Shown here: positions 18,195-28,068 of the stretch, piece after piece
Layout of the letters: every line of letters starts with the position of its first letter
Position numbering within the stretch: the stretch's first letter is position 1
Source of the DNA: Cyclobacterium marinum DSM 745
GTDB taxonomy: Bacteria > Bacteroidota > Bacteroidia > Cytophagales > Cyclobacteriaceae
Assembly: GCF_000222485.1 (NCBI RefSeq)
Contig: NC_015914.1
Coordinates: forward strand, 5,004,001 to 5,068,000
Length of the DNA stretch: 64,000 nucleotides
Direction: 5' to 3'
Notes under the pieces: model-generated
What the model was told of the DNA's origin: nothing
The model's input: the letters and a program-made list of their open reading frames with translations, nothing else
The model's database searches: none
Translations under genes and position numbers: made by a program

Positions 18195-20627
18195 ATGTTT
18201 AGAAATCATCTTAAAATAGCTTGGAGGAGCCTAAAAAAGCAACCCTTTTTTACTTTTCTCAACATCTTCGGACTTACAGTTGGCATGGCAGGTGGCCTTC
18301 TAATTGCATTGTACATCTATGATGAGTTGAGTTACGATAAGATGTTTCCTAACTCAGAACAAATCTATCGTTTAAATGCTGATATAAAGTTTGGTGGGGC
18401 GGAAAATTCAACCGCCGTAGTACCTGCGCCAATGGCTGAAGTATTGGAAAGCGATTTTCCACAAGTAGAAGCTACAACTAGATTTAGAACTATTGGTAGC
18501 AGCCTTTTAAAGAAAAGCGGGACTTTACGTAATGTCAAATTGACTGGAACTACCTATGCTGATCCCTCATTTTTAGGTTTTTTCGGTATTGACCTTCTTT
18601 TTGGAGACAAGCAAACGGTTTTGAAGGATCCAAATACTGTAGTGCTTACCAAATCCGCTGCTGAGAAGTTCTTTCCTGTAAATGAGGCGGTAGGTCAAAC
18701 CCTAATTTTTGATTCTGGAGAAACACATACTGTATCCGGGGTAATAGATGATCTTCCACGAAACTCATTTTTGGGTGAATATTCCCTTTTTATAGCCATG
18801 GCAGGCTATGCTGATGCTAAAATACCAAACTGGGGTTCCCACAATTACAATACCTTTGTAAAACTTTCCCCACTTTCTGAAAGGGCCGATTTTGAGTCAT
18901 CCCTTCCTTATATAGTAGATACCTATGTACTTACTTGGGCACAAACGGTCTTTCCAGGCATGACAAAGGAGCAGTTTGATGCTTCCGGAAATTATATTCG
19001 GTACAGTGCCCTTCCATTGACTGATATTCACCTTCACTCTCATCGTAAAGGTGAAATGAATGCCAACAATAGCATTCAAAATATTTACATTCTTTCTTTT
19101 ATAGCCTTGTTTTTAATTGTCTTGGCTAGTGTTAATTTTATGAATCTTAGTACAGCTAGTTCCTTAAAAAGAGCCAAAGAAGTAGGGATTCGAAAAACCT
19201 TAGGGTCCAATCAGTTTACTTTAATTGGGCAATTTCTTACCGAATCTGGTTTGATCAGTTTTGCTTCATTGTTAGGGGCTTTGGTTCTGAGCATGTTGTT
19301 AATGCCTTACTTCAATGATTTATCTGATAAGCAGTTGTCTGTGCCTTTATTAGAACCTTACTTTTGGTTGATCATCATTGTTTTTACTGTCATTTTAGGA
19401 TTGTTTTCAGGTAGTTATCCTGCATTTTTCCTTTCGCGTTTTGCTCCTACCAAGGTTCTTTCAGGTAGTGGCAGTACTGCTGTAGGAGGGGGTAAATTGA
19501 GAAATGGGCTGGTTATTTTTCAGTTTGCCATATCCGTATTCCTTATCGTAGCAACATTGGTAGTTTATGGGCAGTTACAGTTTATTCAGCAGAAGGACTT
19601 GGGATATGAAAAAGAGCAGGTATTAATCTTAAATGATGTATATGCGCTTGGAGCAAAGACAAGGCTATTAAAGGAAAAAATAACTGATTTACCTCAAGTA
19701 AGTAATTCGACCTTAAGTGCCTATTTTCCCACCCCTTCAAGTAGAAGTGACAATTCATTTTTTGAGGAAGGCATCTCCGATCAGGAAAAGGCGCTTAGCA
19801 TGCAAACCTGGGATGTTGACCATGATTATGTATCTACTTTCAATCTGAAAATCCTTGCAGGTCGTGATTTTGATCCCACTATTTACTCTGATTCTTCTGC
19901 CATGCTTATCAACGAAAGTACGTTAAAAGTTTTAGGAATATCGGTTGAAGAGGTTTTAGGAAAAAGGTTTTCTTCCAATATGGTAGAAACGGACTATGAA
20001 TACTATACAGTAATTGGAGTCATCAACGATTTCCATTTTGAATCCCTGAGGGAAACCATTACCCCATTAAGCTTGGTAATCGGTAAAAACCCAGGAAGTT
20101 TGGCCATAAAACTTAATGCAAGTGATTTTGCACAAACGATTACTCAAATTGAGGCTATTTGGACCCAGTTGGCCCCTGAACTCCCTTTTAACTATTATTT
20201 TATGGATGCATCCTTTGACGATACCTATCAAGCAGACCAAAGGTTAGGTAAGTTATTTGTCATTTTCACGGTCCTTTCTATTCTGGTCGCTTGCCTTGGA
20301 CTTTTCGGCCTGGCAGCATTTAATGCAGAAAAACGAACCAAGGAAATTGGAATAAGAAAGGTTTTGGGAGCCAGTGTGGGTCAAATTTCCTTTAGGTTAT
20401 CTGTTGACTTTTTAAAGTTGGTAGCTATTTCGGTGCTTATTTCCTTACCATTAGGCTGGTACGTCATGAACAAGTGGCTTGAAGATTTTTCTTATAAAAT
20501 AGAAATCAGTTGGTGGGTTTTGGCTATTGCTGCCTTTATGGCTGTAGCCATAGCCATTCTTACGGTAAGTTATCAAAGTATTAAGGCAGCGATAGCTAAT
20601 CCCGTAAATAGTTTAAGAACCGAATAA
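18195..20627 (+). CDS. FtsX/MacB-like ABC permease 2
   Basis: 810 residues with the same two-unit design as its neighbours; the coupling segments read KRAKEVGIRKTLGSNQFTL in the first FtsX unit and KRTKEIGIRKVLGASVGQI in the second. The start MFRNHLKIAWRSLKKQPFF lies before the first helix. Its periplasmic domains differ clearly from permease 1, including a segment between the halves with YFPTPSSRSDNSFFEEGIS, so substrate or partner specificity may differ. The next permease starts 11 bases after its stop, indicating one transcript. Confidence 0.92.
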   Translation: MFRNHLKIAWRSLKKQPFFTFLNIFGLTVGMAGGLLIALYIYDELSYDKMFPNSEQIYRLNADIKFGGAENSTAVVPAPMAEVLESDFPQVEATTRFRTIGSSLLKKSGTLRNVKLTGTTYADPSFLGFFGIDLLFGDKQTVLKDPNTVVLTKSAAEKFFPVNEAVGQTLIFDSGETHTVSGVIDDLPRNSFLGEYSLFIAMAGYADAKIPNWGSHNYNTFVKLSPLSERADFESSLPYIVDTYVLTWAQTVFPGMTKEQFDASGNYIRYSALPLTDIHLHSHRKGEMNANNSIQNIYILSFIALFLIVLASVNFMNLSTASSLKRAKEVGIRKTLGSNQFTLIGQFLTESGLISFASLLGALVLSMLLMPYFNDLSDKQLSVPLLEPYFWLIIIVFTVILGLFSGSYPAFFLSRFAPTKVLSGSGSTAVGGGKLRNGLVIFQFAISVFLIVATLVVYGQLQFIQQKDLGYEKEQVLILNDVYALGAKTRLLKEKITDLPQVSNSTLSAYFPTPSSRSDNSFFEEGISDQEKALSMQTWDVDHDYVSTFNLKILAGRDFDPTIYSDSSAMLINESTLKVLGISVEEVLGKRFSSNMVETDYEYYTVIGVINDFHFESLRETITPLSLVIGKNPGSLAIKLNASDFAQTITQIEAIWTQLAPELPFNYYFMDASFDDTYQADQRLGKLFVIFTVLSILVACLGLFGLAAFNAEKRTKEIGIRKVLGASVGQISFRLSVDFLKLVAISVLISLPLGWYVMNKWLEDFSYKIEISWWVLAIAAFMAVAIAILTVSYQSIKAAIANPVNSLRTE

Positions 20628-20638
20628 ATCATAAAATC

Positions 20639-23053
20639 ATGTATAAAAATTATCTAAAAATTGCCTGGCGAAACCTTACCCGCAACAGGGGCTACTCTGC
20701 AATAAATATCGGAGGATTGGCACTGGGAATGGCTGTTGTTATCATGATTGGTTTATGGGTTCTGGATGAATTTACTTTTAATACCTACCATAAAAACCAT
20801 GATAAAATTGCTCAGATTTACAATAGAACTAAAAATCTGGATACAAGTGAAATTGAGTCTTTTCCCTCTACGCTGTACACCATGGGTAGCGTGATAAAAG
20901 ACAATTATTCAGATTATTTTATTCATGCAATTCGTGCCACTTGGGTAGGGAATTATGTATTGACAAATGAAGGAGAAAATCACACTCAAACAGGGCAGTT
21001 TATTGAAAGTGAGGGGCTGGAAATGCTCTCTTTGGAAATGATACAAGGCGCTTATTCCAGTTTGGAAGAGGTCAATGCCGTGGTTTTGTCAGAGACTGCT
21101 GCTGCAGCCATTTTTGGAGAAGAAAATCCTATAGGTAAATCTATAAAGATCAATAATGAGATGGATGCCGTCGTTAATGGCGTTTACAAGGAACTCCCCA
21201 AAAACAACAGTTTTGCCAATGTGAAATTCTTTGCCAATTGGAAATTGACAGAGGCCAATGAGCCCGAAAGATTCGAAAGAATAAAAACAATATGGGACGA
21301 TTGGTCTTTCCAGTTTTATGTGCAATTGAGACCGGAAATTGATTTTGAAACAGCCAATGCTGCTTTGAAGGATTTGTATTTTCAATACGGACCCGCGGAA
21401 TCATTGGAGGGTTTCGAGAAACGTGGTCTACATCCTTTTGCTTATCCCATGGAAAAATGGCATTTGTATTCCCAATTTGATGCTCAAGGGGAGCCTACAG
21501 AAGGCAGGATCACATTTGTGTGGTTATTTATAGCCATAGGTTTATTTGTATTGATTCTGGCCTGTATTAACTTTATGAACCTCAGTACAGCTCGCTCTGA
21601 AAAGCGTTCCAAAGAAGTAGGCATTAGAAAAACCGTGGGCTCCAATAAGCAGCAATTGGTCTTCCAGTTCCTAAGTGAATCCATATTGATTTCAGGTATT
21701 GCCCTACTTTTCGCATTGGCAATGGTATTGCTCACCATTCCATGGTTCAATGAATTGGCGGGCAAAAATATGCAGATACCCTGGGCCAACCTGACCTTCT
21801 GGGCATCTATATTGGGGGTCACCTTGCTAACTGGGATGTTAGCTGGTAGTTATCCGGCCTTGTACCTTTCCTCCTTTAGTCCGATCATGGTATTGAAAGG
21901 AACATTTAAGGCTGGACCCTATTCCGCAGTTCCCAGAAAGGTATTGGTAGTCTTTCAGTTTGCTGTATCAATAATGTTGGCAGTGGGAACAGTGATCGTT
22001 TTTAACCAAATAGAGTTCACCAAGGACCGGCCGATTGGCTATGACCGAAGCAATCTTATTTCGATACAAATGAACAATCCCGAGTACAATGGAAAGTACA
22101 ACCTATTGAGGAATGAATTGATAAACACAGGAGTTGTGGAAGACATGACCCAGTCTTCTTCTCCATTAATGGGCGTTTATAGTAATGGAGGTGGGGGTAT
22201 CAGTTGGGAAGGCAAAGATCCTGAGATGTCACCTGACTTTGGTATTTTGCGGGTAACGCATGATTATGGGAATACCGTTGGTTGGCAGTTTGTGGATGGC
22301 AGGGACTTTTCCAGGGTCTATGCTTCGGACTCTTCGACCATTATCTTAAATGAAACAGCAGTCAAATACATGGGCTTGGAAAATCCGGTAGGGAGCTTCA
22401 TTACATTTGGGAATGACGACCGGGCAGAGATCATCGGTGTTACAAAAGACATGGTGATGCAGTCACCTTATCAACCTGTTAAACAGGCCTTTTTCTATAT
22501 AGATTACGATAGGGTAGACTATATAAACATTAAAATTAAGCCCGATGCAATTGCCAGTGATGCCATTGCCCGGATTGAAGAGGTATTTGCCAAAATTGTT
22601 CCTTCAGCCCAATTTGATTATGGTTTTGTAGATGAGGCTTTTGGTAAAAAGTTTGAATCTGAAGAGCGCCTGGGGAATTTGGCAGGAGTTTTTACCCTTT
22701 TGGCCATTCTTATTAGTTGCTTGGGCCTTTTTGGTTTGGCTTCCTTTGTCGCGGAGCAACGAACCAAGGAAATAGGGGTTCGAAAAGTGTTGGGGGCATC
22801 AGTTTTAAATTTATGGCAAATGCTTTCCAAAGATTTTGTGATTCTTGTGCTGATTTCCTGCATGATTGCGATTCCTATTGTCTATTACTTTATGAGTCAG
22901 TGGTTACAGAATTACGATTACCGTATGGAAATATCTGCATGGACTTTTGGCTATGCCACTGCTGGTGCATTGCTCATTACCCTATTGACGGTAAGCTTCC
23001 AAGCCCTTAAGGCCGCAAATGTAAATCCTGTGAAGAGTTTAAGAACTGAATAA
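20639..23053 (+). CDS. FtsX/MacB-like ABC permease 3
   Basis: 804 residues. First-unit coupling motif KRSKEVGIRKTVGSNKQQL, second-unit motif QRTKEIGVRKVLGASVLNL. The second periplasmic domain carries an unusual Gly-rich stretch, MGVYSNGGGGISWEGKD. It is flanked by 11-base gaps on both sides, so permeases 2, 3 and 4 form a tightly packed block. GC content is locally a little higher than in the fourth permease, but codon use does not look foreign. No ATPase domain is present; it must borrow one of the two cluster ATPases. Confidence 0.92.
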   Translation: MYKNYLKIAWRNLTRNRGYSAINIGGLALGMAVVIMIGLWVLDEFTFNTYHKNHDKIAQIYNRTKNLDTSEIESFPSTLYTMGSVIKDNYSDYFIHAIRATWVGNYVLTNEGENHTQTGQFIESEGLEMLSLEMIQGAYSSLEEVNAVVLSETAAAAIFGEENPIGKSIKINNEMDAVVNGVYKELPKNNSFANVKFFANWKLTEANEPERFERIKTIWDDWSFQFYVQLRPEIDFETANAALKDLYFQYGPAESLEGFEKRGLHPFAYPMEKWHLYSQFDAQGEPTEGRITFVWLFIAIGLFVLILACINFMNLSTARSEKRSKEVGIRKTVGSNKQQLVFQFLSESILISGIALLFALAMVLLTIPWFNELAGKNMQIPWANLTFWASILGVTLLTGMLAGSYPALYLSSFSPIMVLKGTFKAGPYSAVPRKVLVVFQFAVSIMLAVGTVIVFNQIEFTKDRPIGYDRSNLISIQMNNPEYNGKYNLLRNELINTGVVEDMTQSSSPLMGVYSNGGGGISWEGKDPEMSPDFGILRVTHDYGNTVGWQFVDGRDFSRVYASDSSTIILNETAVKYMGLENPVGSFITFGNDDRAEIIGVTKDMVMQSPYQPVKQAFFYIDYDRVDYINIKIKPDAIASDAIARIEEVFAKIVPSAQFDYGFVDEAFGKKFESEERLGNLAGVFTLLAILISCLGLFGLASFVAEQRTKEIGVRKVLGASVLNLWQMLSKDFVILVLISCMIAIPIVYYFMSQWLQNYDYRMEISAWTFGYATAGALLITLLTVSFQALKAANVNPVKSLRTE

Positions 23054-23064
23054 ACCAGAAAGCC

Positions 23065-25494
23065 ATGTACAGAAATTATCTAAAAATCGCTTTTCGAAGT
23101 ATCTGGAAAAACAAAACCTTTTCATTGATCAATGTAATTGGTCTATCCATAGGTTTGAGTGCTGCTTTTGTGATTGGAATTATGATTTATTATGACCTTA
23201 CTTTTGATAAATTTCATGAGGATAGGGATAGGATTTACCGTGTAGTAGTAGATACCCAAGGACCTGACCGAGAAGGCCATTCTAGAGGTGTTCCTGTACC
23301 ACTAATAGATGCTTTGAAAGCCAATAGTGCAGGAATTGACCATGTCAGTCCATTTTTCCTTTTTGGTTTTGATAAAGTAACTGTAGCTTCTAGTCAAGAG
23401 GAATTTGACTGGCCTGGAGATATAGTGATTGCTGACCAGGCATACTTTAAGATTTTCAATTACCAATGGCTTGCAGGATCATCCAATGCAGCACTCGAAA
23501 ATCCGTATGAAGTAGTATTGAGCAAAAGTAGGGCGGAAAAATACTTTCCTGGCAAATTACCAGAAGAAGTCATTGGCAATACCTTGGTTTATGAGGATTC
23601 TTTAATCGTAAAAGTGACAGGAATTGTGGCTGAATTTGAAGACCGTAGTGACTTTACATTCAAGGAGTTTTTATCCCGAAGCTCGGTTCAAAATTCAGAG
23701 AAGTATGGTTATATCTATGATACTAGTTGGGGAAGTATTAGTTCATCAACCCAATTGTTTATTAAAACAGATAAATTTAATAATAAAGAAGCCGTGCAAG
23801 CCCAACTGAATGCATTGGCTGAAGAGTACAAGAATGAAGAAATGGCTGCTTTGGGCTATTTCAGGTCCTTCAATTTGCAACCTTTGAAAGCCCTACACCT
23901 TAACGATAATTACGGTGTATTTGACAACAGCAGTTACCGGGCAAGCGCTGATATTTTATTTGGTTTGGGTTTTATTGCCCTTTTTCTATTGCTTTTAGGG
24001 TGCATTAATTTTATCAATCTTAATACAGCTCAATCTGCCAAGCCGGCAAAAGAAATTGGCATTCGGAAAACTTTGGGAAGTTCCAAAAAGCAGTTGGTGA
24101 TTCAATACCTAGGCGAAACTTTCATTTTGACCCTTGCGGCAGCTATTTTGTCCCTATTCTTGGCTTCTTTACTGCTTCGTGTTTTTGCCGATTTTATACC
24201 ATCAGGGCTTAGCTTGGATTTAATGCAAAACCCGGTACTTATTTTTTCTTTATTGCTGTTACTAATCCTCATTACCTTTTTGGCGGGATTTTATCCAGGC
24301 CTTGTGTTGTCTCATTTTAAACCAGTATCCGTACTCAAAAATCAATCGGTTTTGGATGGGGACAAGGGGAGTTTAAGAAAATTCCTAACTGTTTTCCAAT
24401 TTGTTATTGCCCAGGTCTTTATTATAGCCATGCTATTGGTAGGCAAACAGATAAACTACCTGATAAATAAGGACATGGGATTTAAGACGGAGTCTATCGC
24501 CTATATTAAAGCTCCGAGAGGTAATGCTTCGCTTGAAAAATATGAAGCGTTTAGGGAGGAACTTGAAGCAGTCCCTGAGGTAAAAAATTTAAGTATTGCT
24601 GGAGATCCTCCCGCATCCCAAAGCTATTCAGGAAGAGGAGTGAGCTATTTTTCTGAGGGAGAGGAAACCCATGTTCAAATACAATTGCTCTATGGGGATG
24701 AAAATTACCTCGATTTATATGGAATAGACCTTTTGACGGGTCGTTTACCTCTCAAGGATTCTATTTCGGAATATGTAATCAATGAAACATTGATGCGCCA
24801 AATTGGATTTCAAAAACCGGAAGAGGTCATTGGCCAGCAATTCAAAGTAAACAATAAAAATATACCTATTGTAGGGGTTATGGAAGACTTTAACCAAAGT
24901 TCCTTAAGGGAGGAAATAGAGCCTATGGCATTTCTTCAGGATAGTCAAAATAGAACCCTACACTTTTCCTTTGAGGCTAACGATATAGAAAATTGGCCTT
25001 TGGCAATAAATAAAATAGAATCGCAGTGGAAGGAGTTCTTTCCTGACGAAACGTTTAAAATTAATTTTGTTGATGAGGATGTCAAGAAATTTTACAGCGA
25101 GGAGCAAAGTACGGCCACCCTTTTAAAATGGTCAACCGGATTGGCTATACTCATCAGTTGCCTTGGCCTTCTAGGTTTGGTAATCCATACCACCGAAAGA
25201 CGCACCAAAGAAATCGGTATTAGAAAAGTCCTGGGGGCCTCTATCATGCAACTTAACCTCTTACTGGGTAAAGAGTTTATGGCGCTGGTGGGCATTGCTT
25301 TTGTTATTGCTGTTCCTATTGCCTGGTGGGGAATAAGTAGCTGGTTGCAGGAATTCGCCAACCATACGGCCATGAGTTGGTGGGTTTTCCTACTTGGTGG
25401 CTTAGGTATTTCAATAATTGCATTGGCTGTCATCAGTATCAAAATATTTGCCGCAGCCAATACCAACCCTGTGAAAAGTTTAAGTACGGAATAA
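23065..25494 (+). CDS. FtsX/MacB-like ABC permease 4
   Basis: 809 residues. The first-unit motif KPAKEIGIRKTLGSSKKQL has Pro in place of the usual Arg; the second-unit motif is RRTKEIGIRKVLGASIMQL. The N terminus MYRNYLKIAFRSIWKNKTF keeps the family pattern. It ends NPVKSLSTE, close to the NPVKSLRTE of permease 3, suggesting these are the most recent duplicates. It is followed by a 170-base gap with a large dyad and a possible promoter before permease 5, the longest break inside the cluster. Confidence 0.92.
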   Translation: MYRNYLKIAFRSIWKNKTFSLINVIGLSIGLSAAFVIGIMIYYDLTFDKFHEDRDRIYRVVVDTQGPDREGHSRGVPVPLIDALKANSAGIDHVSPFFLFGFDKVTVASSQEEFDWPGDIVIADQAYFKIFNYQWLAGSSNAALENPYEVVLSKSRAEKYFPGKLPEEVIGNTLVYEDSLIVKVTGIVAEFEDRSDFTFKEFLSRSSVQNSEKYGYIYDTSWGSISSSTQLFIKTDKFNNKEAVQAQLNALAEEYKNEEMAALGYFRSFNLQPLKALHLNDNYGVFDNSSYRASADILFGLGFIALFLLLLGCINFINLNTAQSAKPAKEIGIRKTLGSSKKQLVIQYLGETFILTLAAAILSLFLASLLLRVFADFIPSGLSLDLMQNPVLIFSLLLLLILITFLAGFYPGLVLSHFKPVSVLKNQSVLDGDKGSLRKFLTVFQFVIAQVFIIAMLLVGKQINYLINKDMGFKTESIAYIKAPRGNASLEKYEAFREELEAVPEVKNLSIAGDPPASQSYSGRGVSYFSEGEETHVQIQLLYGDENYLDLYGIDLLTGRLPLKDSISEYVINETLMRQIGFQKPEEVIGQQFKVNNKNIPIVGVMEDFNQSSLREEIEPMAFLQDSQNRTLHFSFEANDIENWPLAINKIESQWKEFFPDETFKINFVDEDVKKFYSEEQSTATLLKWSTGLAILISCLGLLGLVIHTTERRTKEIGIRKVLGASIMQLNLLLGKEFMALVGIAFVIAVPIAWWGISSWLQEFANHTAMSWWVFLLGGLGISIIALAVISIKIFAAANTNPVKSLSTE

Positions 25495-25505
25495 GCGACC
25501 TCAAA

Positions 25506-25546
25506 GTGTAAATTTATTTGACATAATTTGTCAAAATATTTTACAC
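25506..25546. promoter_or_regulatory. Nested inverted repeat upstream of permease 5
   Basis: An outer repeat GTGTAAA (25506-25512)/TTTACAC (25540-25546) encloses TTTGACA-TAATT-TGTCAAA (25517-25535). The inner hexamers TTGACA/TGTCAA and the 5-base spacer are the same as in the 12156 palindrome, but inverted in order. It could be an operator for the same regulator or an intra-operon hairpin; no U run follows. Confidence 0.45.
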
Positions 25547-25607
25547 ATAGGTATCTAATCACATATAAAAATGATATAACCTACTGAAAATTAACTGTTT
25601 GTATTTG

Positions 25608-25623
25608 TGGTATAAAGATCGTA
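25608..25623 (+). promoter_or_regulatory. Possible second sigma-54-like element
   Basis: TGG-N10-GTA repeats the spacing and end bases of the 12257 element and sits about 82 bp downstream of the centre of the dyad at 25526 and 41 bases before the permease 5 ATG. The match to the full sigma-54 consensus is otherwise poor, so this is a tentative call. Confidence 0.25.
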
Positions 25624-25664
25624 AATATGATTGCAGGAAATGGACATTTATAATGTAAAAAACA

Positions 25665-28031
25665 ATGCTACGACATAACTTAAAACTTTTCTTTAGAAAT
25701 ATAAAGAACAACAAGGGGACCTTCCTGATCAATACCTTTGGTTTAGGCATTGGGATTGCTTCTTTTTTGCTTTTGGCACTTTATGTCCACAACGACCTGA
25801 CCTACAATCAATTTCATGATAATTATGAAAATATCTACAGGGTCAGGGATGGTGAATCAGTGCAGACCAAAGGACCTTTATTGCCAAAGTTATTGGAAGA
25901 GATACCTGAAATTGAAAATGGTACGCGAATTTTTGATTGGGAAGGTTTTCGCATAAGTTATGAAGATGTTGCCTTCCAGGAAAATATAATATACGTAGAT
26001 GAAGGTTTTTTCTCTGTCTTTAGTTTTCCATTTACTGAAGGATCGGCAAAAAATGCCATTCAGGACAAATATGGGGTGGTGATAAGTACAGACCTTGCTA
26101 AAAAGTATTTTGGTGATGAACCTGCTGTAGGTAAAAAACTGCAAATAAAATTTGAGGATGTATTCCTAGAAGTTAAAGGGGTGGTAGCCATTCCTTCAAA
26201 TTCTTCCATAAAATTTGATATTGTTTCCTCCTATGATACAGGGGAGGAGATTTCCCCTTGGATGAAGGGTATACATGACTGGTACAACACCTTTTCAATT
26301 ACTTATATTCAACTAAAAGATGGAATAAACCCCGAAGCACTTGATGAAAAACTTAAGCAAATTGTTAAAGAAAATTACTTACCGGTAGGTCAAAATGAAA
26401 CAGACCTTAACCTATTGTCTTTAAGTGAATACCATGCTGCTGAGGAATCCAACCAAACGCTAATTGTAATCCTCAGCATAATTGCTTTTGGCATTATAAG
26501 TATCGCTATTGTTAATTTTATAAATCTAACCATTACCAGTGTGCTTTCTCGCATTAAGGAAATAGGCATTAAGAAAGTACATGGTGCCAGTAGGAGTGAG
26601 CTTTTTGGGCAAATATTGACAGAATCCTTTGCAGTTAGCTTTGTTGCCCTGTTTTTAGGGTTAGGCTTAATGGCTGTATTTCTTCCAAGCTTCAATTCAC
26701 TCTTTGAAACCAAATTACATTTTGCACCTTTCCAAAATCCTGTTTTTATTTGGATACCATTGCTTATATGGGCGGTAGTGGGCATATTATCTGGTTTTAT
26801 ACCCTCCTTTTTCTGGGCAAGGGGTAAATTGACAGAAAGTCTAAAAGGAAATGCTTATTCAGGAAGCATGTCTTCTGCTGCAAGACCCTCCCTAATTGTG
26901 ATTCAGTTTTCCATAGCCATTGTATTGATTTCAGGTACTTTTTTGGTCAGGAAACAAGTCAAGGCCATGATGGAGAAAGACCCTCTTTTTGACACGGAAA
27001 ATGTAATCATTACAGAATTACAACCCTGGCAATTTCCTGACTTGGAAAAGACAAGCAACCAATACAAACGAATAGCTGCGGAGATGGAAGAAAGTCCATT
27101 GGTTGAGGCCCTAAGCTTCTCTCAGTGTTTCCCAGGCTACTATGGTGAAAATTACAATGGTTTTTACCCTCATGGAGAAAACTTGCCAGAATCGATACAC
27201 CTTCGAAAAGCCTATGTTGGAGAAAACTATTTTAAAACCTTTGGAATAAAAATATTGTCAGGTCATGGCTTTGAAAAAGGAAGCGTAGATTTTGAAAATG
27301 CGATTGTTCTCAATAAGGCCGCTACACAATTGTTGGGTTATAGGGAGGCAAATGGGCAGATTCTTAATGAAAGCTCAACAAGTGGGGACATTCGGAAGTT
27401 GGTGGGTATTGTGGATAATTTTAGCTATCAAGGAGTTCAATACAAAGCCCAACCATTGGTCCATATTTTTGCTGATCAGGAGGATTTTACCAATTGGGGA
27501 TTTTTTTCCATCAAAGCGAAGAAAGGAGCAAGCCTTCAGGTGCTTGATCAATTGAAAGAAAAATGGAGCGCTGTTTTTTCAGGAATAGAACCCAAGTTTT
27601 ACTTTGCAGATGAAAAACTTAACGAACAGTACAAAGAGTACATAAAAATCAACACCTTAGTAGCTTGGTTTTCTATACTTGCTATTTTACTTTCCTGCAT
27701 GGGTTTGTTTGCCTTGGCTTCGTATTCCATGGCAAAAAGGACCAAAGAAATTGGCATTAGAAAAGTAAATGGCGCCAAAGTTTACGAAATTCTAATTTTA
27801 CTTAACAAAGACTTTCTAAAATGGGTATTGATGTCTTTTATCATTGCCGTGCCTATAGCTTGGTATGGTATGCACCATTGGTTGGAGGGCTTTGCTTATA
27901 AAACAACGATCAGCTGGTGGGTATTTGGTTTGGCGGGAGTACTTGCCATTGGCATTGCCCTTTTGACTGTTAGTTGGCATAGTCTCAATGCTGCCATGGC
28001 CAATCCTGTGGATGCTTTAAAGGAAGAATAG
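25665..28031 (+). CDS. FtsX/MacB-like ABC permease 5 (divergent)
   Basis: 788 residues, the shortest and most divergent of the five. Its coupling motifs are SRIKEIGIKKVHGASRSEL and KRTKEIGIRKVNGAKVYEI, with His or Asn where the others have Leu or Val before Gly. The N terminus (MLRHNLKLFFRNIKNNKGTF) also departs from the KIAWR pattern. The second ATPase follows 37 bases later, so permease 5 and that ATPase may be a matched subsystem with its own promoter (see the dyad upstream). The two-unit topology is otherwise the same: helix, periplasmic domain, three-helix FtsX unit, then the repeat. Confidence 0.91.
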   Translation: MLRHNLKLFFRNIKNNKGTFLINTFGLGIGIASFLLLALYVHNDLTYNQFHDNYENIYRVRDGESVQTKGPLLPKLLEEIPEIENGTRIFDWEGFRISYEDVAFQENIIYVDEGFFSVFSFPFTEGSAKNAIQDKYGVVISTDLAKKYFGDEPAVGKKLQIKFEDVFLEVKGVVAIPSNSSIKFDIVSSYDTGEEISPWMKGIHDWYNTFSITYIQLKDGINPEALDEKLKQIVKENYLPVGQNETDLNLLSLSEYHAAEESNQTLIVILSIIAFGIISIAIVNFINLTITSVLSRIKEIGIKKVHGASRSELFGQILTESFAVSFVALFLGLGLMAVFLPSFNSLFETKLHFAPFQNPVFIWIPLLIWAVVGILSGFIPSFFWARGKLTESLKGNAYSGSMSSAARPSLIVIQFSIAIVLISGTFLVRKQVKAMMEKDPLFDTENVIITELQPWQFPDLEKTSNQYKRIAAEMEESPLVEALSFSQCFPGYYGENYNGFYPHGENLPESIHLRKAYVGENYFKTFGIKILSGHGFEKGSVDFENAIVLNKAATQLLGYREANGQILNESSTSGDIRKLVGIVDNFSYQGVQYKAQPLVHIFADQEDFTNWGFFSIKAKKGASLQVLDQLKEKWSAVFSGIEPKFYFADEKLNEQYKEYIKINTLVAWFSILAILLSCMGLFALASYSMAKRTKEIGIRKVNGAKVYEILILLNKDFLKWVLMSFIIAVPIAWYGMHHWLEGFAYKTTISWWVFGLAGVLAIGIALLTVSWHSLNAAMANPVDALKEE

Positions 28032-28068
28032 CACTGAAAATTAAAATATTTAACACTAATATTATACC

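Noticed and set aside
25092..25562. 156-residue open frame on the minus strand across the end of permease 4
   Set aside because: It is antisense to a strongly conserved FtsX unit and its translation has no family features; it is a shadow of the real gene.
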